Below, piece by piece: positions 17,555 to 29,824 of a stretch of 64,000 nucleotides of DNA (positions are counted from its first letter, which is position 1; each line of letters starts with the position of its first letter). The notes under the pieces were generated by a model that ran no database searches, was not told the origin of the DNA, and saw only the letters and a list, made by a program, of their open reading frames with translations. The position numbers were made by a program, and so were the translations under genes. The stretch is from Ceratocystis colombiana (Eukaryota > Ascomycota > Sordariomycetes > Microascales > Ceratocystidaceae), in the NCBI GenBank assembly GCA_026419805.1, contig JAOSLS010000079.1, positions 32,714-96,713 on the forward strand, written 5' to 3'.

Positions 17555-19514
17555 ATGGCAGATTTCTGCAAAAAAAAGTATCATGCCGGCCTGCAGCCGT
17601 ATTGTGACATATGCAGCCACCCAATGGAAGTCCTTGACCGATATGTCTTATGTCAGTTCACAACCCAGACACTCGATCAATAGCCCACAGCACCAACTCT
17701 AATCTAACTAGCAGTTTCGTAGTGGCTGGTGATCATCACACGACTGCCTTTTCCTACCGCCTTGGTCCATACATATTTCCTAACTATGTTTGGCCAGTTG
17801 GGTGCGAGAGCGGTACATTGCGATTACACTATCAAAAGCCGAACTTCGTCCCCTCTGCCTATCATCATGAGGCCTCGACTGTCCATTTTGATTGTTTGGA
17901 ATTCATTTCACAACGCTGCAATATACCTAACTTGTTAGACTACTTGTGGGTTGCTACTGCATGGCGAACTCCATGGCGAACTGCATGGGGTCGAGCTCCC
18001 TACTTTCGCCTCAAAGATGCTCTCATTGAACCAGACTGGCCATTATTTGACGATATTGGCCTCTCAATGCTTAGGTTGCTCCCTTTGGAAATACTTGAAA
18101 TTATTCACAAGTATTCAGCGACAAGTATCTTTTGGCGCTTCCACTCTGCGTCTTCGTTTACTCGACAATTGTCGTCTATCACTCCGTCAGAGGACATCTT
18201 ATCGATTCCCTTAAGTACAGTTTCGCAATGGAAACGTGGCAGTCGACCTCTAACTGCAGATATAGATAATGCACTACCGCTCACTTTTTTAACTATTGAC
18301 TCATGGGGTATCAATGAAATCACAAGGCTAGCTGAGAAGCCACAATTCAAAACATGGCGGACTGATCGCTGTAGATTCCTCATACTAGACCAAGCACAGC
18401 TCGAAGGCATCACTGCATACTTCAAGGTACAACCTATCCTACTTATATCAATAAATGACACTAGGGGTGTTTTAAGACTTACTCAATTGTATAGTTTGGA
18501 TTCTTGCGTTTGAAGTTGCCTGCAACATGCCGTAGGCTTCAAACTTGGGATACGCCAACTCCGCCCAGCCTGAGACCATTTCCATTTGATCCAAAAAGTA
18601 TTGCTTCCTTCACAGAGTTTAACACTATCGATTTGCGCCAAACAAATGGGATCACCTTCTTTTTCTCACCTGATTCCATCTACGCAATGCATCCCCATAC
18701 CAAGATGGCCCCTTGTGCCCAGACAACCTATCAACGCCTATCTTCCCGAGTCCGCTTCCCATTGACTTGGATTTACGTCCCATTGCCGCAAAAGGACTCA
18801 ATTGTTTCCCTTATCGCACAAACGCCAATTCGTGCCCGTCGCTCTTCTATATGTTTATCCTTACTTGTACGTTCGATGTTATCACAAATACACAACACTA
18901 ATGAAAGCTAATCCTATCAGCTCCGTATGAAACTAGCCGGTGATGTACCAATTAACTTTTTTGAATCAAACGACGCAAGGACATTGCTACTATGCGAGTC
19001 GCCTCCAACGACAATTGTGTATGGCACAGATGAACATGGACAGATTTTCATCGTTGGAGCCTGTTCTACAGAAACAGAAAGTATCTCCCCGATAACTCTA
19101 CCTAGTCAACCCTTTGTTGCCAACCCCACATTCACGGATTGTTATTTTTCATCGGCCCCCCTAGAAAATGTCGACCATATCAGGATCTTCAATGATGAGG
19201 AAGATGGCTTTTGCAAGGGCATATTGTTACAATACCAGAACGGCGCGCAACGATCACTCGGCCAATGCCGACTAGGTGTTGACCCTGTCGAAGATTGTAT
19301 AAAACCGGCTGCCATATGCCTCCGCCCCAAAAGCTATTGTAAACCTGGGATCACACGCCCGCTTCAGGTAGCTATAGTCAAGGCCTCCAGGACACAGGAT
19401 CATGAGCACAGTGAAGAGGGGTTGGAATGTTTTGAAATGAAAGGCGAGCTAAAGTTCTGGTTTTACCTTGAAAAAAACATGTTGAGAGTAGTTGGGGGGC
19501 AGAAGTTAAAGTAG
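17555..19514 (+). CDS. F-box-like protein of a fungal accessory family, four exons
   Basis: Proposed exons are 17555-17651, 17723-18426, 18495-18866 and 18921-19514, giving 588 residues in an unbroken frame. The three introns (71, 68 and 54 bp) have GT-AG ends, and the first and third have CTAAC/CTAAT-like branch sites. The start encodes MADFCKKKYHAG followed by a CDICSHP zinc-ribbon-like CxxC. The first in-frame segment alone would stop early, which is why the first intron was placed. An F-box-like helix (LRLLPLEILEIIHKYS) begins near residue 148, suggesting a role as a substrate adaptor for SCF ubiquitin ligases. The C-terminal half has the pattern TGITFFFS, WIYVPLP and RSLGQCRLGVDPVEDC, which is also present in the pseudogene at 5615-6115. 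Proteins of this layout form expanded families in ascomycetes; substrates are unknown. The first exon is the least certain part. Confidence 0.65.
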
Positions 19515-19832
19515 GGCTAGTAGGCAGGTTATATAGCACGTAAGTACATATATAAAATACGTGCGGCAAAAGAAATCGACACTTGAGACAGAGCATGGCA
19601 TTAAGACACTGCAAAGCATCTAAACAGTTGAAACTAAGTGCCAAGGTCTCATACCTAGTCTTCAACATCGGCAAGATGAGTTGTTGAAGCATCAGTTCTC
19701 TTAAGCAGTGCTCCTACAGACTCGAGTCTCGCAGTTAGCTCGCTGCTTTTCTCCCCTGTTCCAAGGGTTTGCTTCACCAGCTTGTTTTGCCTGGACCCAA
19801 TGTGCTTGAGCCTCGCTACCACTTCACTGTCT

Positions 19833-19970
19833 TTATTCTTCCACTTGCTGCTTTTCTTCCCCAACTCGTTTCCTTTCTTTCTCGGCATGCCGCCTCTCTG
19901 CTTCTTTTTCGTTGTTCAACTGCGCAAGCAGGTCCTCCAATCCAGCTATTCGATTTCCCGACATTTCCAT
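19833..19970 (-). pseudogene. Short coiled-coil gene fragment
   Basis: The 45-codon frame reads MEMSGNRIAGLEDLLAQLNN followed by a Glu/Arg/Lys-rich heptad stretch (EAERRHAEKERKRV) and stops at 19833-19835. This resembles the N-terminal coiled coil of a large fungal family whose members continue with a PTTL...DA domain; nothing of that domain is found here. An overlapping frame (19655-19888) is also open but reads as low-complexity basic sequence. It is most likely a truncated gene remnant. Confidence 0.35.
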
Positions 19971-19989
19971 CCAGGAGCTTGGATAACTG

Positions 19990-22560
19990 AAAGCAAACCA
20001 GTCAGCTCAGAGATTGTAGGGAGGTCAGACGGGAATAAAGAAGTCACAAGACACAAGCGATAAGGTCAAAGGACTACAAGGTAGTACACAAATAGAGGAG
20101 GAGGGGCTCTTCGCAGACAGCAGGCTCTCGTCCAAACAAAGCATTATCGATGTCCCTATTTTTACTCTCTATCTCTTGTTCCTAACCCATCTAAGCAAGC
20201 TATCAATCAATCAATCAAGACAAAACAGGAAACAGGCCACATGGTAAAGCATAAGTGAATCAGCTCAGCTGCGGACATATATATACCTCCCCTTCCCGCT
20301 GTATGTAGTACGTAATACTCTAAAGTGTCAACTAAATACCCCAGTGTGCGTCCCTGTAATTATTCTTACTCTCATTTAATGCCATCGGCAATCTGAACAT
20401 TGTCACTTGATACCACGTCTTCTCATCTATATTTTGGGGTGCAGTTTTTGTCCAACCTTAATGACCGCCCTTCATACTGCAAGTTTCGGCAGCCCGCCGT
20501 AATAGATACCGCAAATATTAGTATATGCCAGTGTGAAGTCGTCGCGCCTAACCTCAGCTCTGACGAAGCCCTTTTTACTTAATAATTGGGTTTCATAGCG
20601 ATCCTGGCTTCTCCTTGAGCCACTAACTAATATTGCTTACAGGTGCAGGTGCAGTGAAATAGTTTCATGACGATGCATCCATATTAAGATATTTCGCCTA
20701 TTACGATACGCCTAATTAACGGATATACCCCTAACTTTTTGCCTGAGGCTCACATGACACCACAAAACAAAAATTATGTTGGCGCCTATTGCAGACCCTC
20801 TTATCGATAAGCTGATAACGGCGCAGGGCTTCATTTATGCTGAATCGTCATAACCCTACCTTGTTGTGCAGTGTGCTTCTTATTCACCAACGAGAAACAT
20901 AATCAACCATGCGAAAACTAGTGAGTAGAAACAAAGCCACGGCCACATCATCACATACTCACTTCCATACAGATCAAGCCCCAGAGTCGCTTCTTTTAGT
21001 TTTAGTTTTCTTATCCTGCTCAGCAAGTGCTGCCCAATAGCACTACTCGCCGCATGCTTTCACAATTTGTATTGCATATTCGTGCACAACTAAAACAAAG
21101 CACGTAGCTATCCTTGTAGTACAGCTAGAGCTTCTCTTTCCTGTATGACCTCTCGCTTCTCGCTTTACATATAGCAGCAACATTTCATTATTCCTTGAAG
21201 CCTGCTCTAACTGTCTGTTCCCATGTTTCACTTGCATTAACAACTCCATAAAAGGCAGGCATAACACTAACAGTTAAGGGCCTCTTTTCAACAACTTACC
21301 CCTTCACAAAAGACATGTCCATTCAGCAACAGGGTAGTACTCTGGTTAATGTTAACTCGCTAGACCCTATCCCATTGCTATCGCCAAAACACCACCTGGT
21401 GTCCTCGCTCCTCTCTACCTGCCTTTTTCACAGTAGGCATCTTGATTGATCTAAACAGCACCAAACATGAAGGAGAGGCAAAGAAAGGGCGGTTTGATTG
21501 TCCCATCATGCAATGCTAGAAGAGCTATTAACCTTCGTAATGTTCCGTCCTTGTCTCCTCTTCGTAGACGTTAAATATATTCAAGTTCAGGTCCTTGTCT
21601 CCTCTCTTTCGCTTCTACTTCTTTGCCAATCTTCTCTTATCCCTCATATCATAGCCATACGCATAATGACGAACATAAAGAGAGTATAACAGCAGGGTTG
21701 ATGTCACTCACAAGAAGGCATCAGACAAGAAAGATTTCTTTTCTTCTTTTTCACCGTTGAGCGGCGGGGGCTCATGTCTCGATCTAGAAAACCCTGGTCT
21801 TGGGGAGCTTTGGGATTCCTAAACCTTTCACTTTAATCCTTGTCTCTTTCTCTACTCCCACCCCAATTTTCATCTCAAGACGAGGGGGAAGAGTGAGGGG
21901 ACCAGGGAGGGGGGGGGGCCTAATCATTTCAGCTCCTAGGAAGAAAGAGGAGTCCTCGTTTGTTGAATTTCTTTCTCGTTTTCACTTTAATTTCCCCCTC
22001 CTCCTTTGTGCTGCTGTCTTGACAACTCTAGACTGTACATGTACAGACTTTTACCCAATCGTCTGATCTTTTACCTTCATCATCGCGCCTTGCTGCGTTT
22101 CTACCTTCACAAATCGTTTCAAAACCAAACGTCATACATATCCAATTCGTCACTGCTTCTGCTGCTTGTTCTTTGGCATTTTTCATGTTCAAAGCGCCTT
22201 CCCCCAAACCAGGAATCCCGAAGTGGCCGCATATTGGCAGCCCATCGACTTCGAATCTGGCATGACCTTATGCAGCAGGTTTCAACGACAAGCCCTGAGT
22301 GAGCTGTTGAACGTGTGGGACATCTCTGTCACTTGCATAGGTAAAACAACGGCCACGACGAACTTTTGATTTCTCTTTTTGTGTGCACAATTTTTTGAGT
22401 AGCTGGCTAGGCTTTCCCGTCCTATTCGTGCTACTCTCGTCATTTTATCCTTTCCTGCAGGCTTTGCTTGCAGGCGAGACGCCACAAACACAAGGACCGG
22501 CCAGCAACAGCCTTTCTCGCGACACCCTGTAAAGTAATTGGGCGACGTTATTATCCCAAG

Positions 22561-22592
<32 letters not shown>

Positions 22593-22847
22593 TTTCGCTT
22601 CATTGCTCTCTACTTCATTTTCCATCTTGCATGCTTCCAGCTATCTTTTAACTCATGATTATTTTTTACCTTTATTTTCGTCCTCCCGTTCTTGAAACCC
22701 GAATCTTCATTTTCTCCCCTCTAACGCCCGACCACATCTCCGACCCCAATCTCTAATTTTCTCAAACCAAACCACTTCCCTTTTTGACCCTCTGCTTTCT
22801 GGCTCCCCTCACTCCGTCCTGTCCTCCACGGCAAATCACATTGTACC
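19990..22847. other. 2.8 kb gene-free region, probable INP1 leader at the right end
   Basis: No coding region could be supported on either strand. The right 500 bp are strongly CT-rich, typical of promoters and leaders of constitutively expressed filamentous-fungal genes, and contain the TTTC microsatellite at 22561-22590. Confidence 0.4.
22561..22590. repeat. (TTTC)n microsatellite, ~7 copies
   Basis: Perfect tandem TTTC units in the presumed leader of the following gene. Confidence 0.9.
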
Positions 22848-25385
22848 ATGGCTTCGGCCTCTGAAGCGGCTCAAAGCCGCTACGCAGCTGGCACCCCTAC
22901 AACTACGCCATCGCCAAATTTTGCTACTTCAACGCGAGCAGCCGCCTCTAGACCTCGGACGACGCCGCGGCGAGTGGTCACGAATCCTACACCCCGTCTC
23001 GCCTCTTCAGTTCCTTCCGAATACGACGCTTCTTCACCAGCAAATGCTTCGCTTGCAGAGTCCAAGGCCAATAAAAAAGTCGAGACTCTCTACAGCCACC
23101 CGAATGTCAAGATCATAGCATTCAGCGCTACTGCCCGGACAGCCCCGCGAGGCTCAGCCTCTCAACACAGCCCCAAAGAGGTTCTCACATGGTCCTCGCA
23201 TATGGAGCGAACTATTGCCGTGGGTAGGTGCAACGAAGTCCAGCGCAACTTAAATCAGCACATGTAGTGGCTTTCCATTTGTCCTTTGCCCCCCTGCTAA
23301 CAATTGCGTCTCCACGCAGGCGCCTTCAAAATCTATAGGGCACCAGGCTCAGTCGCCTTCCTTAATTGCGGCTCGGCCCTACAACCCATCCTCCCTAAAA
23401 GCCAGTGTTGGTGTCTTGACGAAGAGGGATCTCGCTTTGTGCTACAAATACGCCGACCCCAATACTGGCGCATTGAGCTCCCCTTGGACAGCTCTGACGA
23501 CTGCCACCGTGCAGAAATCCTGCGCGACATTCTAAGCGGAATTCTACTGTTCGAAAAGACTGTCTGTCCCTTTGAACGTACCTTTGCCGTTGAGATACTC
23601 AACACGCCCGAGGACTGTACCGCCGCGTCCACAAAACGCCAATTATGGCAACCCTCAGATACAGCCTTCGTCAGTCCACTTGGCCCCTACGATAAATCCC
23701 CAAGTACAGCCGATATATACGGCAATGCCCGCCCCGAGAATTCACAACAGCAACAAAAATACCTCTACAACAAATCCCCAGATAGTACATTAGAGCGACC
23801 GACTACATCACACTCCGAGTCCTCGCTCTCAGGAGCATCCGAAGTAGAATCCGAGTATTGCCTTGAAGAATCGTACCTGCTCACACCCAAACTTAAGCCC
23901 GCTCACCTGGAGGTCAAGCCTATGGTTACTAACCTAGAGGCCAAAATCTCGGCCGAGAGCCGGCGTCAAGAGTGGATTCGTAAGCAGTACGTCCATTCAC
24001 TCCAGGACGACAAAAACAAAGGGCCAGCGTTCCTGGATGACTTCGATGAATTTGACGACGATACTAGCGATATTGGATCTGTAGTCAGTGATTTGACCCA
24101 CGTTAGGACAATGACCTCACGTAGTTTATACAGTCGACAGCGAGAAACCACTATTTTCGAGGCGGAAGATGCAGCTGCGCGCCCCGGACGCAATATAAGC
24201 AGAGATGTACGCCGTAGCAGCAATGAAATCCATGAGGGCAGTGGTATGGGCGGAAATTCAGTGCTAAAAAAGCGTCTGCGCCGTCCGGGATTCCAAGCAC
24301 CCAGGTCTGGCAATATGCCACCGCATATGAGCATGTCTTCATCTACTACGATGGCGGCCGCTGGCGATAGAGCACATTCTCGGCCACAGTCCCCCCTATC
24401 TATGGCGCCACGAACAGTACCTCCGCTTACCATGGCTCCCCGACCAGCGCACCTGAAGTCCGCGCGCATGGCGTCATCGTCCTCCTCAACATCCTCCACA
24501 CACTCCTCAGTGTCTACGGTATCCACGTCCTCAAGCCAAGCGACAGTTACAGCTAGCCCCATTTCACCAGGCGCCCCAGAGACCTCCCCAGGTCATTCCA
24601 GCACTGAAAAAGAGTCTTCGCGCCAAAATACGCCCAGCACAAAAAATATGGCCTCAGCAACAGAAACACTGCCAGCGGTCGACTGCATCAAAACTACCGA
24701 GCGGAAACCCAGCGACTTTTCAGCGGCAACGGGCAAGAACAGCGAAAAGAAAATCGCGCTTTCAATAGATACTATCTCCTCTCCTGTCGCCCAGGCAAAT
24801 ACCAAATTTCAGGCCTCCACCAATCGCCTTGCCCAGTCTGGCGAGATATCGCCAACAATAGCAACCCCTTCTAGTCCCTTGAAACGGTGCATGTCTCCGA
24901 TTCCTTCCTCACTCCACCAACGCGCTAGCCATCGAACCACCACTAGCATCTCTCAGCGCACCGCCCTGTCTCCTCTCCCATCGATCGCTGATTTATTTTC
25001 ACGTCCCAACACCCCACCTAGCAAGCGCAATCATAACGTGTACAATCTTGTGCACACTGGTGGTCACTTGCGTCGCATCCCATGGTCGATTATGGCCAAG
25101 ACATGTGATTTGATCTTAGGCCCACCCCGAAACCTCCTCAGACTGATGTTGCATGTTGCAGCCAAAATCGTCGCTGGCCAATGGCGTGGGTCCGTCTATG
25201 GCCATGGTGCAAATGGCACCCAAATACCAGTTCATTGGGATTATTCTGATGACTTTGAGACTGTGCCAGGGCAACAAGCCAGCACTATTGTTGATGACAT
25301 TGATGAAAATGGCGACGACTACTACGCTCGGGGCCGCAAACTGGCTAGTGGGTGGCTTTCGTCTGATGAAGGAGACCTTGACTAG
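22848..25385 (+). CDS. INP1: Inheritance of peroxisomes protein 1 (INP1)
   Basis: Exons 22848-23223 and 23320-25385 are joined across a 96 bp intron (GTAGGT donor, CTGCTAACA branch, CGCAG acceptor) to give 813 residues. The Inp1 domain spans residues ~75-240. It reads VETLYSHPNVKIIAF, then across the splice ERTIAVG/AFKIYRAPGSVAFLN, then CGSALQPILPKSQCWCLD and RRPQYWRIELP. The rest is long, Ser/Thr/Pro-rich and disordered, with an acidic DDFDEFDDD patch and a short conserved C-terminal segment with a hydrophobic helix. In yeast Inp1 tethers peroxisomes to the cell cortex through Pex3 so that the mother cell retains a share. The same role is inferred here. The long low-complexity middle is typical of filamentous-fungal orthologues. 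Confidence 0.85.
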
Positions 25386-25758
25386 ACACCGGGGTCGCAT
25401 TGTTGGCAAAGACCATTTCAGTCCCTCAACAATCGTTTATTTGCCCCTATACCCACCCTCCTCTTTGCACTGTCCCCTCAATCATACCGGAATGCATCCA
25501 GCTAACTCTCATATCTTCCACCAACGTGTATAGTCATCTGCTCTAGGGACACATGCACGCATTCATCCGTACAATAACTTTACGTTCATATCCGGTTCTA
25601 GTTTTATTTTCGTTCCACATTTGTTTTATTAGCTCAATACCGCATAGTAGTAATATTCATATTTCCATATTGAAAATACGGACAAAGAGAGTAATTCATC
25701 GTAGTTTTATGTCTTTTATATGCGCTTCTATCGAACTGGGCTACCTCAACCAACAAAA
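25386..25758. other. Convergent 3' intergenic region
   Basis: Lies between the tail-to-tail INP1 and cupin genes. No further gene is supported. Confidence 0.4.
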
Positions 25759-26421
25759 TCAATCCTTGTTCTCAGTCTTTTCTGAAGACGGGAACCCCTT
25801 CATGCCCACACCCAAGTCCTCTCCTAGCTTCTTGCCTTGAATCATGACGTCCTGGCAATCCTGGAGGCAGAAAATCATGCGCACCCACTGTGTCTTGCTA
25901 TCATTTCGCCATTGGTGCATTGTCGCTCTCTGGATCATGGTATCCCCTCTGCCCATAATAATTTCTTCTCCCGATCCCATGACAGCAACAACTTCACCCT
26001 CAAGCACAATGCCATAATCAAGACTCTGCGTGCGGTGCATGATGCACTCATGGCCAGGCGCAATATCAACATAGCGCAGGACAGTGCCGTTGGGGTTGAC
26101 AAGACCTAGGCGGCCTGAGTCAACTAGAGCGTCATGGGCATAAATATCAGCATCTTCAGAAAGCTGGGCAGGAAACTGGGTTGTGTAGGCAACGCTCATG
26201 CCCAGACGGTCTTCTTGAAATGAAGTCCACTTTACAGGACGCACTTCATGTATTATAGCAGAGCCCGTGGAATCATGGCCGGTGATAATGGTCCTCGGTC
26301 CGGGGAGCGATTCAGAAAGCTGATTTTCGGTGGCAGGGCGTTGCATGGTGGTGATGATGGTATAGAGAAATATAAAGGTAAAGGCGGCAAGAAAGACGGT
26401 AAATGGCGTGAGTTGAAGCAT
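25759..26421 (-). CDS. Membrane-anchored cupin-domain protein
   Basis: The 220-residue product has an N-terminal hydrophobic segment (residues ~4-25, FTVFLAAFTFIFLYTIIT) that could anchor it in a membrane or act as a signal. A single small cupin barrel follows. Motif 1 is PGHECIMHRTQSLDYGIVLEG, where the metal-site histidines are not in the standard HxH spacing. Motif 2 is GRGDTMIQRATMHQWRN, with the expected H-x3-N. An alternative start at the methionine at 26346 would remove the anchor and give a soluble 195-residue protein, the form more usual in this family. Small cupins of this type occur as stand-alone genes and in secondary-metabolite clusters; no cluster is visible here. Substrate and activity are unknown. 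Confidence 0.75.
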   Translation of the reverse strand: MLQLTPFTVFLAAFTFIFLYTIITTMQRPATENQLSESLPGPRTIITGHDSTGSAIIHEVRPVKWTSFQEDRLGMSVAYTTQFPAQLSEDADIYAHDALVDSGRLGLVNPNGTVLRYVDIAPGHECIMHRTQSLDYGIVLEGEVVAVMGSGEEIIMGRGDTMIQRATMHQWRNDSKTQWVRMIFCLQDCQDVMIQGKKLGEDLGVGMKGFPSSEKTENKD

Positions 26422-28105
26422 AACGACCCGGGGCGGAGTGCGCGCCTTTTATGGACGAGCGTCAATAACAAAAGGCCGGTGGGGTTGAAGGTACACAGGG
26501 CGTTTCTTGTCTGCAGGATGTGGGATTCATGCATCAGGAGGCTTCGGTCTTGGTATAGCATTTATTTTAGTTAGGGGAAGGCTGCCCAAAGTTCTTGGGG
26601 GAAGAAGATAGCTCAACAAGATTTGTTAGATTAGAAATTCATTTGTTTGTCTGGGGCCTTGGCAATAATAATGGCGTATGGACACGCGTTGATCTGCTGT
26701 GGCTGCCGCCCACATTATTTTCAGTGGATGATGTCGAGAATGAGAAACACAGTAAAAGGGAGCTAGCAAACAAGGGAGCCGGCAACAAAGGAGTCAATCG
26801 ACCAAGAATATATACATCAAGCTAAGGAGACCATAGTGAAATAGCTTATAAAGTGGCACGTTTCAACATAGGTCGTAGTGTTGTTTCAATATGGTGATGT
26901 CGGTAGATTGAGGGCACTAACCGATCAAGTGCAAGGAAGGAGCCAGGTGGTGGTCAAGAAGTGTCCATGCTTTCCGATTTTTTCTTCACAGCACCCACTC
27001 TCTAATAAAGCTTAGCACAACAAAAAAGCTCCAAAAGAGACAAGTGGGGTACTACAACAAACAGCAAACGACAAACAAACAAACAAACAACCCACAGCCC
27101 ACAGCCCACAGCCAAATAAGGAAGACGAAAAGGCGGGGGCTCGCTGCTTAAACCTACACAAAAACACGATTCAGGTTTCAAAGATGCAGTTAAAACAAGC
27201 TACTAGTAAAAAATTATCTTGTGCTTGGGAAAGTACGTATGTACCACTGTACTACATAACCGGTAATGCAAGGACATACACGAAGAACGATCAACCATCA
27301 CACAACTTGCACATTTTAACTCTGTAGATATAGATCTATAGCAGTGCTCATTTGCAGGGTGTATTACCATAGAAAAACAGTGAAATAAAGGACACTTCCC
27401 TTTTCTTCAAAGACCTCTTTTGAGCAACATACCACTACATTTTGTATACACATCTTCCAGGTTTGAAGGAAGCTTCCCTCAACAAAACTCTCTGTCTTGC
27501 AGGATCAAAAGTCCCGCTGTGGCCGGTTAAAAAATGGCAGTGGCTTGAGGTAAGTGGGCGCTATAGTACTCGCTTCAACCTGCCAGCTAGTTAAATCTCA
27601 TCTTTTATCATCTTGATTAAATTAACAGGCCTGTTTTTGACGAGCGGCTCGTTTTTCTGTTGCTCTTTCCTTTTATGCCTCATTCCTCAACATCTCTTCT
27701 TGTTCTCTACATACATCCCATGTTCTACTCGTTGTAACCTTTTTCATGGCTGCCTTGATGGCTTGGCTATATTTCAAACGTGTTATGCATTGCCAGAAGG
27801 GATCGGGACAAAAGACACTCCGCAATTCCTATTACTTGCGTCTCAACACTCAATATGCGGGAACAGGTAGCGGCATGATGAATAATAACTATCTCAAACG
27901 TAGGCGCAAAAAACAAGACCAAAGAGTTATCAAAGCGGAGACGTCGTGTTTAGCGGGTTTTTATTACAAAATAATTATCTTAAGGCCTTAATTCAAGTCA
28001 TCAGTTACACAAGCCTCCGCAATGTATTTCAAGTAGCTATATAGATGAGGACCCATAATCTTTGCCCCTCCTCCCCAAAAGTATGACACCAGCCTCCTAC
28101 ATATT
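26422..28105. other. 1.7 kb gene-free region
   Basis: Contains short AAAC and CCCACAG tandem runs near 27075-27115 and no supportable gene. Open frames at 27613-27991 are short and unlike any family. Confidence 0.4.
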
Positions 28106-29824
28106 CTAGATATCCAACATGCTCTTAATTTTTTGCGGTTTCGGGTTCAACATCGTTGTTGAGTCTGCCGACTCCGACGACGTGTAAGAATCTGGCCGAG
28201 GTCGTGATCTAGACCGCACTGACGACTCATGGCCGCCAGAGCCTGAGGCCGATCCTGAGGCGCTAGCTCCATACGGGGGAGGCGGTCCATCTTCTTGTAG
28301 CTCTCTAAGTCTTTCTGGTGTAATGCGAGGTGGAGCATTAGGGAATAGCATAGAAGACGCTATCTCCATCGTGCGCTCGTAACGGCGCTGCTCTGACTTA
28401 CCCGTATACGGCGTCGGCAATACCACTTTAGAACGTCGAGATGATGCCTTTGATTGGGGTCGATCATTTGGCGGGCCACTGGGCGACATTTCGATGTTGT
28501 CCTGGTATGTTCCCGTGTTTTCATCCGACATCGCGGCAGCGGCATCCATACGGCGACCGCCACCAACAGCAGCCACACGACGACGGAGGCGCTCCATCAT
28601 AGTCAAGTTCAAGTGGTCATCGCCATGGACACGCTTCCACCAATTGGGCTTGTTCACAATTCCCAAGCTGGCATCAACTTCAGCGCCACGGACTCTGCGC
28701 TGTCTAATGAGTTCCAAGTCCTCGTTTACATGATGCAAGCCCCAGATAATCTGGATCAACATGATCATGACCATAGGCGCATAGCCTCCAGCAAAGATTG
28801 CCGTAACGTCACCATCAATGTTCACAGGATGGATATCCCACCGGAAGCATACAGCCCACTGGAATGCAATCATGACTGCTTGACACGGCAGAATAAACCA
28901 AAAGCGAACAGGCGTGTAGCGGAAGAAGTTTAGAAACTGATAGAACCAGTTACGGCCTCTGGGCTTATAATGCCAGATCGTATGGACAAGCGACACAAAA
29001 TTTATAATGTAGCAAACCACGAGGAAACTGGCGCCAACTTTGAAGCGGACTGCGTGGACAAATGGCTTTGTTCTCAAGTCTATTTGCTGTTGAGACCTCT
29101 GCAGTTGTGTTTTTCCCCAGCTCTGCGGAATAATCATGAAGAAGTTCAACCACAAGAACAAATAGTACACCAGCGGGAGCCAAAACTCAAACATGCCACG
29201 TTGATCGAATTGCGGGTATGCGAATGGGTTTGGATCAATCCATTGGCGCTCCGACCACGAGTTCCAGTGGCGGATAGCCTCCCAGACCAGTGCCATAGTG
29301 CCCATTTGCGCCAAATACCAGAAAAAGCTTGTGATAACGATGGGGATAGAAGGCAAATAGTATCGATCGACATCAATATTGGCGAACATGCCAATAATTC
29401 CGCAAGCGCATACAAATGAGCCCCAATACCATTGCCAGCGACGACCGATGGGGAAGAAGCGACGTTCGGTAGGTAGATGTAGACGGCCGTGCTTGCGCAG
29501 ACACGGGAGAATGAAGAACAAGCAGATAGCAAACAATACAACAAATCCCGTGCCCGTCTTAGCACGCGGCCCGATATGGTTGAGGGCCCGGTAACAAGTA
29601 GTCGAGTTCGCAAAAGAGCCGTTGGTGAAGATGGCATACGGAAAGTGTGGCTCAAGCACCATCTTACATTTTGAGAAGTTACTAATAGTGTGGTTCTCAT
29701 ACAGTGTGTAGTTCCATTGCTTCAACAGTGTGAGGTTGAGGTGGTGGCCACCGAAAACCGTGTCCGTATCATTATCGCCTTCCGGCCATGGAATCGAATT
29801 TTCGAGGGGGACGATTGTTTCCAT
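28106..29824 (-). CDS. DUF2434 multi-pass membrane protein
   Basis: The 572-residue product starts METIVPLENSIPWP; the frame is open further upstream, but this is the methionine just before conserved sequence. An extracellular or lumenal N-terminus with several N-glycosylation sequons (NLT, NYT, NHT, NFS, NGS, NST) is followed by about seven hydrophobic segments between residues ~105 and ~400. Signature stretches are GRRWQWYWGSFVCACG, NIDVDRYYLPS and VWEAIRHWNSW, which recall the fungal DUF2434 family. The C-terminal ~170 residues are cytosolic, basic, Ser/Pro-rich and probably disordered. Function is unknown in any species; the layout suggests a receptor-like or transport role, which is speculation. 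Confidence 0.8.
   Translation of the reverse strand: METIVPLENSIPWPEGDNDTDTVFGGHHLNLTLLKQWNYTLYENHTISNFSKCKMVLEPHFPYAIFTNGSFANSTTCYRALNHIGPRAKTGTGFVVLFAICLFFILPCLRKHGRLHLPTERRFFPIGRRWQWYWGSFVCACGIIGMFANIDVDRYYLPSIPIVITSFFWYLAQMGTMALVWEAIRHWNSWSERQWIDPNPFAYPQFDQRGMFEFWLPLVYYLFLWLNFFMIIPQSWGKTQLQRSQQQIDLRTKPFVHAVRFKVGASFLVVCYIINFVSLVHTIWHYKPRGRNWFYQFLNFFRYTPVRFWFILPCQAVMIAFQWAVCFRWDIHPVNIDGDVTAIFAGGYAPMVMIMLIQIIWGLHHVNEDLELIRQRRVRGAEVDASLGIVNKPNWWKRVHGDDHLNLTMMERLRRRVAAVGGGRRMDAAAAMSDENTGTYQDNIEMSPSGPPNDRPQSKASSRRSKVVLPTPYTGKSEQRRYERTMEIASSMLFPNAPPRITPERLRELQEDGPPPPYGASASGSASGSGGHESSVRSRSRPRPDSYTSSESADSTTMLNPKPQKIKSMLDI

Noticed and set aside
23966..24562. 198-residue minus-strand frame inside INP1
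   Set aside because: Antisense shadow of the Ser/Thr-rich INP1 exon; composition reflects the complement of that region.
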